Positions 1 to 8,755 of a stretch of 64,000 bases of DNA are shown here, piece after piece. Source of the stretch: Janthinobacterium sp. 344 (GTDB taxonomy: Bacteria > Pseudomonadota > Gammaproteobacteria > Burkholderiales > Burkholderiaceae_D); the NCBI RefSeq assembly GCF_900112025.1, contig NZ_FOKL01000011.1, forward strand, positions 1 through 64,000, read 5' to 3'. The position numbers and the translations under genes are program-made. The notes beneath the pieces are model-generated. The model saw only the letters and a program-made list of their open reading frames with translations. It was not told the origin of the DNA and did not search any database. How positions within the stretch are numbered: position 1 is the stretch's first letter; each line of letters starts with the position of its first letter.

Positions 1-507
1 GTTGTGACCGGTCGTATCGAGCGCGGCATTGTCAAAGTCGGCGAAGAGATCGAAATCGTCGGCATCACCGATACCGTCAAAACGACTTGCACCGGCGTGG
101 AAATGTTCCGCAAGCTGCTGGACCAAGGTCAAGCTGGCGACAACGTTGGTCTGCTGCTGCGCGGCACCAAGCGTGAAGACGTGCAACGTGGTCAAGTTCT
201 GGCAAAACCAGGCTCGATCAAGCCGCACGCCCACTTCACCGGCGAGATCTATGTTCTGTCGAAAGACGAAGGCGGCCGTCATACGCCATTCTTCAACAAC
301 TACCGTCCACAGTTCTACTTCCGTACGACGGACGTGACTGGTTCGATCGAGTTGCCAGCAGACAAAGAAATGGTCATGCCAGGCGATAACGTGTCGATCA
401 CCGTCAAGCTGATCAACCCGATCGCGATGGAAGAAGGTCTGCGCTTCGCTATCCGCGAAGGCGGCCGTACCGTCGGCGCTGGTGTTGTTGCAAAAATCAT
501 TGCTTAA
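1..507 (+). CDS. tuf: Elongation factor Tu, C-terminal part (5' end outside window)
   Basis: The reading frame is open from base 1 and encodes the last 168 residues of EF-Tu, the GTPase that delivers aminoacyl-tRNA to the ribosome. It begins in domain 2 (VVTGRIERG, then [15 protein letters not shown]) and runs through domain 3 ([21 protein letters not shown] and the ending [15 protein letters not shown]). The N-terminal GTPase domain lies upstream of the window, so the apparent methionine at base 4 is an internal GTG valine. The position just before rpsJ is the usual end of the str operon. Confidence 0.98.
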   Translation, partial: VVTGRIERGIVKVGEEIEIVGITDTVKTTCTGVEMFRKLLDQGQAGDNVGLLLRGTKREDVQRGQVLAKPGSIKPHAHFTGEIYVLSKDEGGRHTPFFNNYRPQFYFRTTDVTGSIELPADKEMVMPGDNVSITVKLINPIAMEEGLRFAIREGGRTVGAGVVAKIIA

Positions 508-522
508 TTTTTAAGCAGATAT

Positions 523-560
523 AAAAGAAGACGCGTCGTCGCCCGGCGCCCTTCTTTTTA
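523..560 (+). terminator. Probable terminator after tuf
   Basis: AAAAGAAG at 523-530 pairs perfectly with CTTCTTTT at 551-558 around a GC-rich 20-base loop, and the descending arm is itself T-rich. The stem is AT-rich and the loop long, so this is a modest intrinsic terminator or processing site. Confidence 0.5.
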
Positions 561-590
561 TTCAACTGCCGGGGTTGGCAAGCATTTTGG

Positions 591-625
591 TGCTATCATG
601 TCGACCCTGACGGTTGTTGCGTCAG
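591..625 (+). promoter_or_regulatory. Candidate rpsJ promoter and leader hairpin
   Basis: TGCTATCAT at 591-599 is an extended -10 element. No good -35 stands 17 bases upstream; TTGGCA at 575-580 is too close. Just after the presumed start, CTGACG (607-612) pairs with CGTCAG (620-625). If this is right, rpsJ has its own promoter and a leader of about 80 bases. Confidence 0.35.
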
Positions 626-686
626 AAATCCCCGTATGACCTCATTGCCGTGCGCACCGCGCGGTTCGTTCTTTTAAGGAAATATC

Positions 687-1004
687 ATGTCGGCACCAAA
701 CCAAAAAATCCGTATCCGCCTGAAGGCTTTCGATTACAAACTGATCGACCAGTCCGCTCTGGAAATCGTTGAAACCGCGAAGCGCACCGGCGCTGTCGTC
801 AAAGGCCCAGTACCACTGCCTACCCGTATTCAGCGTTTCGATGTGCTGCGTTCCCCGCACGTCAACAAAACTTCGCGCGATCAGTTCGAGATCCGTACGC
901 ACCAACGCCTGATGGACATCGTTGACCCAACGGACAAAACCGTTGACGCGCTGATGAAGCTGGACCTGCCAGCTGGTGTTGATGTCGAAATCAAACTGCA
1001 ATAA
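687..1004 (+). CDS. rpsJ: 30S ribosomal protein S10 (NusE)
   Basis: The 105-residue protein matches the S10 family over its full length, with [16 protein letters not shown] near the start and [22 protein letters not shown] in the middle. S10 belongs to the 30S head and, as NusE, also acts in transcription antitermination. The start has a purine-rich site (AAGGAA) seven bases upstream. It normally heads the S10 operon and is followed directly by rplC. Here the next gene is on the other strand and rplC lies 5.3 kb away. Confidence 0.98.
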   Translation: MSAPNQKIRIRLKAFDYKLIDQSALEIVETAKRTGAVVKGPVPLPTRIQRFDVLRSPHVNKTSRDQFEIRTHQRLMDIVDPTDKTVDALMKLDLPAGVDVEIKLQ

Positions 1005-1067
1005 GATTTTTAAGCGTTACCCAATCGGGTAGCGTCTGCCGGCGCGGTATGCCGCGCCAGGCCTGTC

Positions 1068-1100
1068 AGGGCCGGTTCCATCATCGATGGCACCGGCCCT
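1068..1100. other. Long inverted repeat between rpsJ and the convergent lipoprotein gene
   Basis: AGGGCCGGT-T-CCAT pairs with ATGG-C-ACCGGCCCT around CATCG, giving 13 pairs with one internal mismatch. It lies between two convergent genes, where a bidirectional transcription stop would be expected. It lacks a T tract on either strand, so it is described only as a hairpin. Confidence 0.5.
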
Positions 1101-1122
1101 GATTGCATTGCGGCCCCGGTCT

Positions 1123-1689
1123 TTACTGCAAGCCGGCCGCCACCGCCGCGAAGCGCTGGCCCAGCGCCGCCTGCGGGCCGCCCTGCAGCTGTTTGGCATA
1201 CTGCTGCAGCACTTGCGCCGCATAGCCGCGCGCGGCCGGCGACAGTTTCGGCAGCAGGGGCAGGGCGCGTTCCAGGTACGTGCTGCCCTCCTGCCATTTG
1301 CCTTGCGCCGACAACGCCGAAGCCAGCTCCACCAGGCGCCGGCCGACGCGCGCATCGCTGCGCGGCTGTGCCGCTTCCTCCGTGGCCAGCGCTTGCCGAT
1401 ACAGTGTTTCCGCTTCCGCGTTCTTGCCCTGCAGCCGCTTGATGCGGCCCAGGTTGTACTGGCGCTGCGAAATGATGTCCGCGCCGGCACCGGCCTGTTC
1501 GGCCATGCGCAGCGCCTGCACGCAGGCCAGTTCCGCCTCCCCCAGCTGGCCCTTGAGTTCGGCCGCGTTACAGGCATCGTACTGTTCGTTGGAAGCGGTG
1601 GTGAGCGACGCGGGCGTCGTGCAGGCGGCCAGCAGGGTGGCCGCGCAGAGCAGGGTGATGCCATGGTGCTTGAGCGTAAGATGCTTCAT
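1123..1689 (-). CDS. Putative TPR lipoprotein
   Basis: This is a 188-residue protein. The start is ATG at 1689, preceded by GAGGAG. A signal peptide ends in a lipobox (LLAAC, Cys23), so export and lipidation are expected. The rest is helical with TPR-like pairs, such as AELKGQLGEAELACVQALR, RLQGKNAEAETLYRQALA and LSAQGKWQEGSTYLERAL, each with the alternating small and aromatic residues of a TPR. TPRs usually mediate protein contacts. I do not recognise a named family. It is divergent from creB by about 200 bases, which hints at shared regulation. Its GC-rich codon use resembles creBCD and differs from the flanking ribosomal genes. Confidence 0.75.
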   Translation of the reverse strand: MKHLTLKHHGITLLCAATLLAACTTPASLTTASNEQYDACNAAELKGQLGEAELACVQALRMAEQAGAGADIISQRQYNLGRIKRLQGKNAEAETLYRQALATEEAAQPRSDARVGRRLVELASALSAQGKWQEGSTYLERALPLLPKLSPAARGYAAQVLQQYAKQLQGGPQAALGQRFAAVAAGLQ

Positions 1690-1886
1690 AGTCTCCTCGT
1701 ACGGGTGTGGGACACGGGGTAGCAATGGCGTCATGCGATATGAAATATACCACCAGTTTTTCATCGCGGGCGGCCTTTTGCCGGTGTCGCTTTCCGGCCA
1801 CTGGCGGGGCGCTGCATGCGCGCGATTGACGCCGCTTGCCTGCTTCAGGGATACTCCGGCTCTCTCCCTCAACGTGCGATGCCGCC

Positions 1887-2621
1887 ATGTCCAAGACTAT
1901 CCTCATCGTGGAAGATGAACAGGCGATTGCCGACAGCATCGCCTATGCCCTGCGCACGGATGGCTTCACGCCGCAGCACGTGATGCTGGGCGAGCAGGCG
2001 CTGGCCGCGCTGCGCCCGGCGCCGGGCAACGCCGCGCCAGCGCCCGTTCTGGTGGTGCTCGACGTGGGCCTGCCCGACATGAGCGGCCTGGAGGTGTGCC
2101 GCCGCCTGCGCCAGTTTTCCGACGTGCCGGTGATCTTCCTGACGGCCCGCAGCGATGAAATCGACCGTATCGTGGGCCTGGAAATCGGCGCCGATGACTA
2201 TGTCACCAAGCCGTTTTCACCGCGCGAACTGGTGGCGCGCATCCGCGTCATCCTGCGCCGCGCGGGCGCCGCGCCAGTGCCGCGCGAGACTGGCATGACG
2301 ATAGCCGCCACGGTCGCCCCTGCCGCCGCGCCGGCGCGCTTCGAGTTGCGCGCGCTGGAGGCACGGGTGCTGTTCCACGGCCAGCCCCTGGCGCTGACGC
2401 GCTATGAATACCTGCTGCTGAAAACCTTGCTGGAACATCCTGGCCATGTGCTGTCGCGCGAGCAGCTGATGCAGCGCGTGTGGAGCGGGGCGCCCGACAC
2501 GCTCGACCGTACCGTCGATGCGCACGTCAAATCGCTGCGCGCCAAGCTGCGCGCGATCGATGCGCAGACCGATCCGATCCACACCCACCGTGGCCTCGGC
2601 TACAGCCTGGCTGGCGCATGA
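1887..2621 (+). CDS. creB: Two-component response regulator CreB
   Basis: The 244-residue OmpR/PhoB-type regulator starts at MSKTILIVED. The receiver domain has the acidic pocket (VEDE, residues 9-12), phospho-acceptor Asp59 (VLDVGLPDMSG), LTARS, and Lys108 in VTKPF. A winged-helix domain follows from about residue 150 (ALTRYEYLLLKTLLEHPG, then RTVDAHVKSLRAKL). The Cre assignment rests on context, because the next two genes encode a CreC-like kinase and CreD. In enterobacteria CreBC responds to carbon source and envelope or beta-lactam stress. The ATG at 1887 has little Shine-Dalgarno sequence. Confidence 0.88.
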   Translation: MSKTILIVEDEQAIADSIAYALRTDGFTPQHVMLGEQALAALRPAPGNAAPAPVLVVLDVGLPDMSGLEVCRRLRQFSDVPVIFLTARSDEIDRIVGLEIGADDYVTKPFSPRELVARIRVILRRAGAAPVPRETGMTIAATVAPAAAPARFELRALEARVLFHGQPLALTRYEYLLLKTLLEHPGHVLSREQLMQRVWSGAPDTLDRTVDAHVKSLRAKLRAIDAQTDPIHTHRGLGYSLAGA

Positions 2622-4039
2622 AGATCGGCCTGCGCATCCTGCTCGGCTACTTCCTGATCGTCGGGCTGGCCGCATGGTTCCTGCTGAATGTGTTCATGGA
2701 GCAGGTCAAGCCGGGCGTGCGCTCGACCCTGGAAGATACCCTGGTCGATACCTCGCAGCTGCTGGCCAGCCTGGTGGCGCCCGACATGCGCGCCGGTGCG
2801 CTGGCGAACTCGCCCGTGGTGGCGCGCATGCAGGATTACGCGCGCCATGGCGTGGACATCAACATCAACGGCGTGCGCAAGCAAACCCTCGATTACCGCA
2901 TTTACATTACGGACCGGCGCGGCATCGTGCTGTTCGATTCCAGCGGGCGCGACGTGGGGCGCGACTATTCGCGCTGGAACGATGTGTACCTGACCCTGCA
3001 GGGCAAGTATGGCGCGCGCAGCACGCGCAGCGTGCCTGACGACGAGATGTCGACGGTCATGCACGTGGCCGCGCCCATCCGCGAAGGTGGCGAGGTCATC
3101 GGCGTGCTGACGGTGGCCAAGCCGAATGCCAGCGTGCAAGCCTTCGTCGAACGCAGCCAGCGCAAGATCCTGCAGCGCGGCGCCGTGCTGCTGCTGTTGT
3201 CATTGCTGATCGGTCTGGCCTTCGCCTGGTGGCTGCACCATGCGCTTGGCAAGCTGATGCGCTATATCGGCGAGGTGGAGGCGGGGCGCAAGGTGGCGTT
3301 GCCGGCGCTGGGCCGGAACGAGTTCGGCACCCTGGGGCGGGCGCTGGAAGCGATGCGCATACGCCTCGAAGGCAAGGAATATGTGGAGCAGCTGATGCAT
3401 ACCCTGGCGCATGAATTGAAAAGCCCGATCGCCGCCATCCAGGCGTCGGCCGAGCTGCTGCAGGAAGACATGCCGCCGGCCGAACGGCGCCAGTTTCTCG
3501 CCAGTATCCTGGAGCAGAATGCGCGCCAGCGGCAACTGATCGACAAGCTGCTGGCCCTGGTCCGCGTGGAGAAGCAGCAGCGCCTCGACCATCCGGAGCG
3601 CATCGCGCTGGCGCCGCTGCTGGCGCAGGTGGCGCAGGATGCGGCTGCCACGCTGGCGGCGCGTGGCCTGCATTTGCAACTCGATGCCGACGAGCTGGCC
3701 GTGGCCGGCGACGCCCTGCTGCTGCGCCAGGCCCTGGGCAACCTGCTGGACAACGCGGCCGGCTTCGCGCCGCCGGGCAGCCGGATCGACCTGACGGCGC
3801 ATCGCCAGGGGGCGCACGTGGAAATTGCCGTGCGCGACCGCGGCGCGGGCATCCCCGCATATGCGCGCGAGCGCGTCTTCGAGCGTTTCTATTCCCTGCC
3901 GCGTCCCGCCAGCGGCAAGAGCACGGGCCTGGGCCTGCCCTTCGTGCGCGAGGTGGCGTCCCTGCACGGTGGCACGGTCGAGGTCGTCAACCATGCGGAA
4001 GGCGGCGCCTGTGCCCGCCTGTGCCTGCCCCTGGCGTAG
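2618..4039 (+). CDS. creC: Sensor histidine kinase CreC
   Basis: The 473-residue inner-membrane kinase overlaps creB by four bases (ATGA). An N-terminal membrane helix (residues 5-25) precedes a periplasmic sensor region that includes YITDRRGIVLFDSSGRDVG. A second helix lies near residues 190-208 (GAVLLLLSLLIGLAFAWWL) and leads into a HAMP-like linker. The phospho-acceptor is His265 (TLAHELKSP). The ATPase motifs LGNLLDNAAGFAPPG, DRGAGIP and STGLGLPFVRE follow in order. All catalytic motifs are intact. Creation of the CreBC pair is supported by creD immediately downstream. Confidence 0.9.
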   Translation: MKIGLRILLGYFLIVGLAAWFLLNVFMEQVKPGVRSTLEDTLVDTSQLLASLVAPDMRAGALANSPVVARMQDYARHGVDININGVRKQTLDYRIYITDRRGIVLFDSSGRDVGRDYSRWNDVYLTLQGKYGARSTRSVPDDEMSTVMHVAAPIREGGEVIGVLTVAKPNASVQAFVERSQRKILQRGAVLLLLSLLIGLAFAWWLHHALGKLMRYIGEVEAGRKVALPALGRNEFGTLGRALEAMRIRLEGKEYVEQLMHTLAHELKSPIAAIQASAELLQEDMPPAERRQFLASILEQNARQRQLIDKLLALVRVEKQQRLDHPERIALAPLLAQVAQDAAATLAARGLHLQLDADELAVAGDALLLRQALGNLLDNAAGFAPPGSRIDLTAHRQGAHVEIAVRDRGAGIPAYARERVFERFYSLPRPASGKSTGLGLPFVREVASLHGGTVEVVNHAEGGACARLCLPLA

Positions 4040-4141
4040 CTGGCCCGCTGCCGGCGTAAACTTGTTGCCGGACTTCACACGCAGCGCATCGTCAATGCAC
4101 ATGGTTTTTTTACACTGGCCGCCTTACTTCAAGGATGCGCC

Positions 4142-5533
4142 ATGCAAAAAACTTTATTCGTCAAAGCGTTGATCGTGTTCGGCCTGATGCTGCTGATCGG
4201 CTTGCCGTTGCTGATGATTCAGGAAACGATCAAGGAAAGGATGGAATTCCGTCAGGAAGCCGTCAACAGCATCGCCGCCGATTCGGTGCGTGAACAAACC
4301 ATCATCGGGCCCATCCTGGTGATCCCCTACACGGAGCAGTACGACGAGCGCGTGGAAGTTGCCAAGGGCGATGACAAGGAAGCGAAAACGCCGGTGCGCA
4401 CGGAGTTGCTGCGTCGCACGGTGCAGCGCCGTTTCCTCGTCTATCCGAACGATCTGCAGATCACTGGCAGCATCGACACGGACCGCCGCTACCGGGGCAT
4501 CCACCAGGTGCTGGTCTACAGTGGCCAGCATGCCTTCAAGGGCGATTTTACGTTGCCGGCCAGCACCCAACTGCCGCGCAAGTCGCCCGATTCGCGCGTG
4601 ACGCCGGGCGAGCCTTTTGTCGCCCTGTCCATCGAGGATGTGCGCGGCATCCGCAATATCCCGAAAATCGACTGGGGCGGCCAGAAGATCGAGTTCGAGC
4701 AGGGCACCGACCTGTTCGCCTTCCGCAGCGGCCTGCACGCGCCGCTGGGCGCCGTGCCGCTGGCGCAAGCGCAACAGGTGAAATTCAGCTTCGACCTGGG
4801 CCTGGACGGCATTGAACGCCAGCACTTCGTGCCGGTGGCGAAAAACAGCCAGATCAGCATCAAGTCGAACTGGCCCCATCCGCAGTTTGGCGGGCGCTTC
4901 CTGCCGTCGCCTAAATCCCGCCAGATCAGCGCCGATGGCTTTCAGGCCGAGTGGCATATCTCGTCGCTGGCCACCAATGCGCAGACGCAGCTGAGCACCA
5001 TCGAAGGCGAATTCAAGGTGCCCGACAGCGCGCCGCTGGGCCAGATCGACCGCTTCAGCGTCGGCTTCATCGAGCCGATCAATGTCTACTCGCAATCGGA
5101 CCGCGCCACCAAATATGGGCTGCTGTTCGTGGCGCTGACCTTCGCCGCCTTCTTCATCTTCGAGATCCTGAAGAGCCTGCCGATCCATCCCGTGCAATAC
5201 CTGCTGGTCGGTCTGTCGCTGGTGATCTTCTTCCTGCTGCTGGTGGGCCTGGCCGAACACATCGCCTTCCTCGCCGCCTACCTGATCGCCAGCGCCGCCT
5301 GTATCGCGCTGACCAGCTTTTACCTGGCGCATGTCTTGCGCAACGCCTGGCGCGGCATCGGCTTCGGCGTCGCCTTGACCCTGCTGTACGGCGCCCTGTA
5401 TGGCTTGCTCAGTTCGGAAAGCAATGCGCTGGTGATGGGCAGCATCCTGCTGTTCGCCGTCCTGGCGGCCATCATGGTGGTGACGCGCAAGGTCGATTGG
5501 TACCAGGTGGGCAAAGGCCCCGCGCAAGAATAG
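4142..5533 (+). CDS. creD: Inner membrane protein CreD (cell envelope integrity)
   Basis: This is a 463-residue protein of the CreD family. The N-terminal membrane helix (residues 7-25) is followed by a large periplasmic region with the conserved RESIDUES PILVIPY near position 60, and a C-terminal block of about five helices from residue 325 onward (FAAFFIFEILKSLPIHPVQY onward). Overexpression of creD changes envelope properties and beta-lactam tolerance in enterobacteria and Stenotrophomonas; that is family knowledge, not shown here. AAGGA precedes the start. The gene is about 100 bases after creC, leaving room for its own promoter. Confidence 0.9.
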   Translation: MQKTLFVKALIVFGLMLLIGLPLLMIQETIKERMEFRQEAVNSIAADSVREQTIIGPILVIPYTEQYDERVEVAKGDDKEAKTPVRTELLRRTVQRRFLVYPNDLQITGSIDTDRRYRGIHQVLVYSGQHAFKGDFTLPASTQLPRKSPDSRVTPGEPFVALSIEDVRGIRNIPKIDWGGQKIEFEQGTDLFAFRSGLHAPLGAVPLAQAQQVKFSFDLGLDGIERQHFVPVAKNSQISIKSNWPHPQFGGRFLPSPKSRQISADGFQAEWHISSLATNAQTQLSTIEGEFKVPDSAPLGQIDRFSVGFIEPINVYSQSDRATKYGLLFVALTFAAFFIFEILKSLPIHPVQYLLVGLSLVIFFLLLVGLAEHIAFLAAYLIASAACIALTSFYLAHVLRNAWRGIGFGVALTLLYGALYGLLSSESNALVMGSILLFAVLAAIMVVTRKVDWYQVGKGPAQE

Positions 5534-5541
5534 GCGGGAAT

Positions 5542-5601
5542 GCGCCGCCGGCATCGCGGCGCGCTGGCCGCCCCGCCCCTGTGACTGGGTGGTTGGCGGC
5601 C
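5542..5601 (+). other. Two GC-rich hairpins after creD
   Basis: GCGCCGC (5542-5548) pairs with GCGGCGC (5556-5562). GGCCGCC (5566-5572) pairs with GGCGGCC (5595-5601). Neither is followed by a T run, so they may be stability elements or a factor-dependent end of the creBCD transcript. Confidence 0.4.
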
Positions 5602-5641
5602 CGTCCCTGGCACGATTGTCAGACGCCTGAGCTTATCTGTT

Positions 5642-5709
5642 TTGTCAATTAATTGGTGTTTGGTTGGTATTGTTTACGGTATTCTATTGGCATTACTTTT
5701 TTAGTAATG
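5642..5709 (+). promoter_or_regulatory. AT-rich upstream region of the small CX3C protein gene, with a hairpin
   Basis: The stretch 5640-5705 is sharply AT-rich for this genome. TTGTCA at 5642-5647 stands 17 bases from TGGTAT at 5665-5670, a possible weak promoter. CATTACT (5691-5697) pairs perfectly with AGTAATG (5703-5709) across a T5 loop. The exact start of transcription cannot be fixed by eye. Confidence 0.35.
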
Positions 5710-5807
5710 GCAGGCTGCGTGCAGCTTGCCGGGGCGGGGCGCCGAGGGCGTCGCGGCCCTGCCGGTTTTCCCATCGCATTCGCCCATCAACCAAACGGAG
5801 ACTTACC

Positions 5808-5996
5808 ATGATCAAGAAAACCGCGGCCTTCCTGTTTGCGCTCGGCCTGAGCGCGTCGTATGCATTTGCCGCCGGCGACGTGTCGCAGTGCTACATGGAC
5901 TGCGGGCAAAAGGTGGCGAATTGCCAGGCGCACCTCGGTGGCAGCCCCATCTGTACCGAGCTGTATGACCATTGCCTGGCCAACTGCCAGAAATAA
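5808..5996 (+). CDS. Small secreted protein with a twin CX3C cysteine pattern
   Basis: The 62-residue protein has a clear Sec signal peptide (MIKKTAAFLFALGLSASYAFA) and a mature part of about 40 residues with six cysteines. They are spaced CX3C-X5-C-X9-C-X6-CX3C: CYMDC, then single cysteines, then CLANC. The two CX3C pairs could close a helical hairpin with disulfides in the periplasm. I do not recognise a family. A metal-binding role is an alternative, but there is no His-rich segment. GGAG stands eight bases before the ATG. It lies alone between creD and the rplC promoter. Confidence 0.75.
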   Translation: MIKKTAAFLFALGLSASYAFAAGDVSQCYMDCGQKVANCQAHLGGSPICTELYDHCLANCQK

Positions 5997-6201
5997 GCGC
6001 CAGGACAGTGTGGGGGAGGGCCCGTACGCCATGTGCGCGCCCTTGTTGTTGGCGGGATAGCCAGCCTTGGCGTCGTGCGCGCAAGCCGCATGCTGCCGTG
6101 CTTTACCACCTTTTCCTTGCCTGGCGACGCACTTTTCGCGCGCCGCCGACAACTCCCGCAGGGGCGTCGCGCAACACTTTGACATACCTCGTGTTAACTT
6201 G
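5997..6201. other. Intergenic region before the rplC promoter, no gene seen
   Basis: Together with the rplC promoter and leader this makes a 327-base stretch without a convincing gene. The short frames here lack ribosome binding sites and recognisable protein features. No T-tailed terminator is visible after the small CX3C protein gene. Confidence 0.5.
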
Positions 6202-6230
6202 TTGCGTCAAGGGTTTTTGTGCTATATACT
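6202..6230 (+). promoter_or_regulatory. Strong promoter for rplC and the rest of the S10 operon
   Basis: TTGCGT (6202-6207) and TATACT (6225-6230) are separated by exactly 17 bases. TGC stands just before the overlapping TATATACT. A GC-rich stretch (AGCCGGC) follows, as at many stable RNA and ribosomal promoters. The leader to rplC would be about 85 bases. The location explains how rplC onward is transcribed although rpsJ is 5 kb away. Confidence 0.7.
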
Positions 6231-6323
6231 AGCCGGCTTCGGTATGGATTCGTCTTTTTTGAGTCCTACGTTACTTTGTAGTTAAACAAGCCCCGCCCAA
6301 TCGCAGGTGGGAATGGAGAAAAA

Positions 6324-6980
6324 ATGAGCCTAGGCCTTCTCGGTCGCAAGGTTGGTATGATGCGCATTTTCACGGATGAAGGGGATTCGATTCCTGTCAC
6401 CGTGTTGGACGTATCGAACAACCGTGTTGCGCAAATCAAAACCCCTGAAACAGATGGCTACTCCGCTGTTCAGGTCGCATTCGGTCAACGTCGCGCTTCC
6501 CGCGTGACCAAAGCTGTTGCTGGTCATCACGCTAAAGCTGGTGTTGAAGCCGGTACTCTGTTGAAAGAGTTCCGCGTTGACGCTGCTAAAGCCGCTGAAC
6601 TGAAAGCTGGCGAAGTTATCGCTGCTTCCCTGTTCGAAGTCGGTCAAAAGATCGACGTGCAAGGCGTTACCATCGGTAAAGGCTATGCAGGCGTTATCAA
6701 ACGTTACCACTTCGCTTCCGGCCGTCAAACGCACGGTAACTCGCGTTCGCACAACGTTCCAGGTTCCATCGGTATGGCACAAGATCCAGGTCGCGTTTTC
6801 CCTGGTAAGCGCATGACCGGTCATCTGGGTGACGTTAACCGTACGATCCAGAACCTCGTGATCGCCCGTATCGATGCCGACCGTCAGCTGCTGCTGGTCA
6901 AAGGCGCGATTCCAGGTGCGAAAAATGGCCAGGTAGTTGTCTCGCCAGCCATCAAAACCAAAGCCAAGAAGGGAGCTTAA
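6324..6980 (+). CDS. rplC: 50S ribosomal protein L3
   Basis: The 218-residue protein begins [16 protein letters not shown], as in L3. It contains the conserved extension region [20 protein letters not shown] and [11 protein letters not shown], which reaches toward the peptidyl transferase centre. Gln in [15 protein letters not shown] is the residue methylated by PrmB in other bacteria. A GGAGAAAAA site precedes the ATG. In most bacteria this gene follows rpsJ directly; here it is the first gene of its transcript. Confidence 0.98.
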   Translation: MSLGLLGRKVGMMRIFTDEGDSIPVTVLDVSNNRVAQIKTPETDGYSAVQVAFGQRRASRVTKAVAGHHAKAGVEAGTLLKEFRVDAAKAAELKAGEVIAASLFEVGQKIDVQGVTIGKGYAGVIKRYHFASGRQTHGNSRSHNVPGSIGMAQDPGRVFPGKRMTGHLGDVNRTIQNLVIARIDADRQLLLVKGAIPGAKNGQVVVSPAIKTKAKKGA

Positions 6981-6983
6981 ACG

Positions 6984-7604
6984 ATGGAACTCAAGCTTCT
7001 GAATGCGCAAGGTCAAGCCGCCTCGAACGTTGCTGCAGCCGATACGATTTTCGGCCGTGACTACAATGAAGCGCTGATCCACCAAGTCGTCATCGCTTAT
7101 CAAGCGAATGCACGTAGTGGTAACCGCAAGCAAAAAGACCGTGAAGAAGTTCACCACACGACGAAAAAGCCATGGCGCCAAAAAGGTACCGGCCGCGCGC
7201 GTGCTGGTATGTCGTCGTCGCCACTGTGGCGCGGCGGTGGTCGGATTTTCCCGAACTCGCCTGACGAAAACTTCACCCACAAAGTGAACAAAAAAATGTA
7301 TCGCGCAGGTATCTGCTCGATCCTGTCGCAGCTGGCTCGCGAAGAGCGCCTGATCGTCATCGACGATCTGACGATCGACGCGCCAAAAACCAAGCTGCTG
7401 TCGCAAAAATTGAACGGCCTGGGCTTTGATTCGGTTCTGATCATCACCGACGTTCTGAACGAAAACCTGGAACTGGCATCGCGCAACCTGCCTAACGTAC
7501 TCGTCGTTGAGCCACGTCACGCAGACCCGATGTCCCTGGTGTTCTACAAGAAGATCCTGGTCACCAAAGCTGCATTGGCCAAGATTGAGGAGATGCTGGC
7601 ATGA
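6984..7604 (+). CDS. rplD: 50S ribosomal protein L4
   Basis: The 206-residue L4 has the exit-tunnel loop region [24 protein letters not shown] and the conserved C-terminal part ([10 protein letters not shown], then [17 protein letters not shown]). In E. coli L4 also represses its own operon through the mRNA leader; whether that holds here, where the leader precedes rplC, is unknown. It starts three bases after rplC and overlaps rplW by four. Confidence 0.98.
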   Translation: MELKLLNAQGQAASNVAAADTIFGRDYNEALIHQVVIAYQANARSGNRKQKDREEVHHTTKKPWRQKGTGRARAGMSSSPLWRGGGRIFPNSPDENFTHKVNKKMYRAGICSILSQLAREERLIVIDDLTIDAPKTKLLSQKLNGLGFDSVLIITDVLNENLELASRNLPNVLVVEPRHADPMSLVFYKKILVTKAALAKIEEMLA

Positions 7605-7918
7605 GCGCGATTTTGAAACATAGCGAAGAACGCTTGATGAAGGTGCTGTTGGCGCCCGTGATTTCCGAAAAGGCCACCATGGTCGCGGAAAAGAACGAGC
7701 AAATTGTATTCCGCGTACTGCCGGATGCAACCAAGCCTGAAATCAAGGCAGCGGTCGAACTGCTGTTCAAGGTTGAAGTTCTGTCCGTGCAAACTGCAAA
7801 CCGCGAAGGTAAGCAAAAACGCACCGGCAAGTTCAACGGTCGTCGTAACCATACCAAGCGTGCTTTCGTGTGCCTGAAGCCTGGCCAGGAAATCAACTTC
7901 TCCGAGGAGGCTGCATAA
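7601..7918 (+). CDS. rplW: 50S ribosomal protein L23
   Basis: The 105-residue protein carries the L23 hallmarks [19 protein letters not shown] and [20 protein letters not shown]23 sits at the tunnel exit and docks trigger factor and SRP. It starts inside the rplD stop (ATGA) and its stop overlaps the rplB start by one base, indicating translational coupling. An inner ATG at residue 13 is possible, but the overlap favours the longer form. Confidence 0.97.
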   Translation: MSAILKHSEERLMKVLLAPVISEKATMVAEKNEQIVFRVLPDATKPEIKAAVELLFKVEVLSVQTANREGKQKRTGKFNGRRNHTKRAFVCLKPGQEINFSEEAA

Positions 7919-8745
7919 TGGCACTCGTTAAGATGAAACCAACCTCGCCAGGCCGTCGCGGCATGGTGAAGGTGGTGAATGCCGACCTGTACAAAGGTCG
8001 TCCGTTCGCTGCCCTGGTTGAAAAGAAATCCAAGACCGCTGGTCGTAACAACAACGGTCATATCACCACCCGTCATATCGGTGGTGGTCACAAGCAACAC
8101 TATCGCCTGATCGACTTCAAGCGCACCAAAGATGGTATTCCAGCGAAAGTGGAACGTATCGAATACGATCCAAACCGCACCGCGAATATCGCTCTGCTGT
8201 GCTACGCCGACGGCGAGCGTCACTACATCATCGCAACCAAGGGCATGGCCGTTGGCGACAGCGTGATGAACGGTTCGGAAGCACCGATCAAATCGGGTAA
8301 CTGCTTGCCAATCCGTAACATCCCAGTCGGTACCGTGATGCATTGCGTCGAAATGCTGCCAGGTAAAGGTGCCCAAATGGCACGTACCGCCGGCGCCGGC
8401 GTCGTGCTGATGGCCCGCGAAGGTACCTACGCTCAAGTGCGTCTGCGCTCGGGTGAAGTACGTCGCGTGCACATCGAGTGCCGTGCTACCGTTGGTGAAG
8501 TCGGCAATGCCGAGCACAGCCTGCGTAAAATCGGTAAAGCTGGTGCGATGCGCTGGCGCGGTGTTCGTCCTACCGTTCGCGGTGTGGTCATGAACCCGGT
8601 CGATCACCCGCACGGTGGTGGTGAAGGTAAAACAGCAGCTGGTCGTCATCCAGTTTCGCCTTGGGGCCAACAGACTAAAGGTAAGAAGACGCGCAGCAAC
8701 AAGCGTACGACTTCCATGATCGTCTCGCGCCGCGGCAAGAAATAA
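7918..8745 (+). CDS. rplB: 50S ribosomal protein L2
   Basis: The 275-residue L2 starts [15 protein letters not shown] and has the conserved [18 protein letters not shown] and the C-terminal [16 protein letters not shown], with the His essential for peptidyl transferase assembly. The ATG shares its A with the rplW stop (TAATG) and has a GAGGAGG site. Confidence 0.98.
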   Translation: MALVKMKPTSPGRRGMVKVVNADLYKGRPFAALVEKKSKTAGRNNNGHITTRHIGGGHKQHYRLIDFKRTKDGIPAKVERIEYDPNRTANIALLCYADGERHYIIATKGMAVGDSVMNGSEAPIKSGNCLPIRNIPVGTVMHCVEMLPGKGAQMARTAGAGVVLMAREGTYAQVRLRSGEVRRVHIECRATVGEVGNAEHSLRKIGKAGAMRWRGVRPTVRGVVMNPVDHPHGGGEGKTAAGRHPVSPWGQQTKGKKTRSNKRTTSMIVSRRGKK

Positions 8746-8755
8746 GGGGTAGCAC

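Noticed and set aside
1068..1100. Hairpin after rpsJ as an intrinsic terminator
   Set aside because: The stem is strong, but neither strand has a T tract after it, so it is listed only as a hairpin.
4065..4090. TTCAC upstream of creD as a CreB (cre-tag) site
   Set aside because: The known tag is two TTCAC copies six bases apart. Only one occurs (4074-4078); the expected partner positions read TGTTG and CGCAT.
6330..7730. Long antisense frame across rplC and rplD
   Set aside because: It mirrors the codon structure of two certain ribosomal genes and has no homology-like features or ribosome site. Similar mirror frames over dsbD, the RND pump, resB and ttrA were discarded too.
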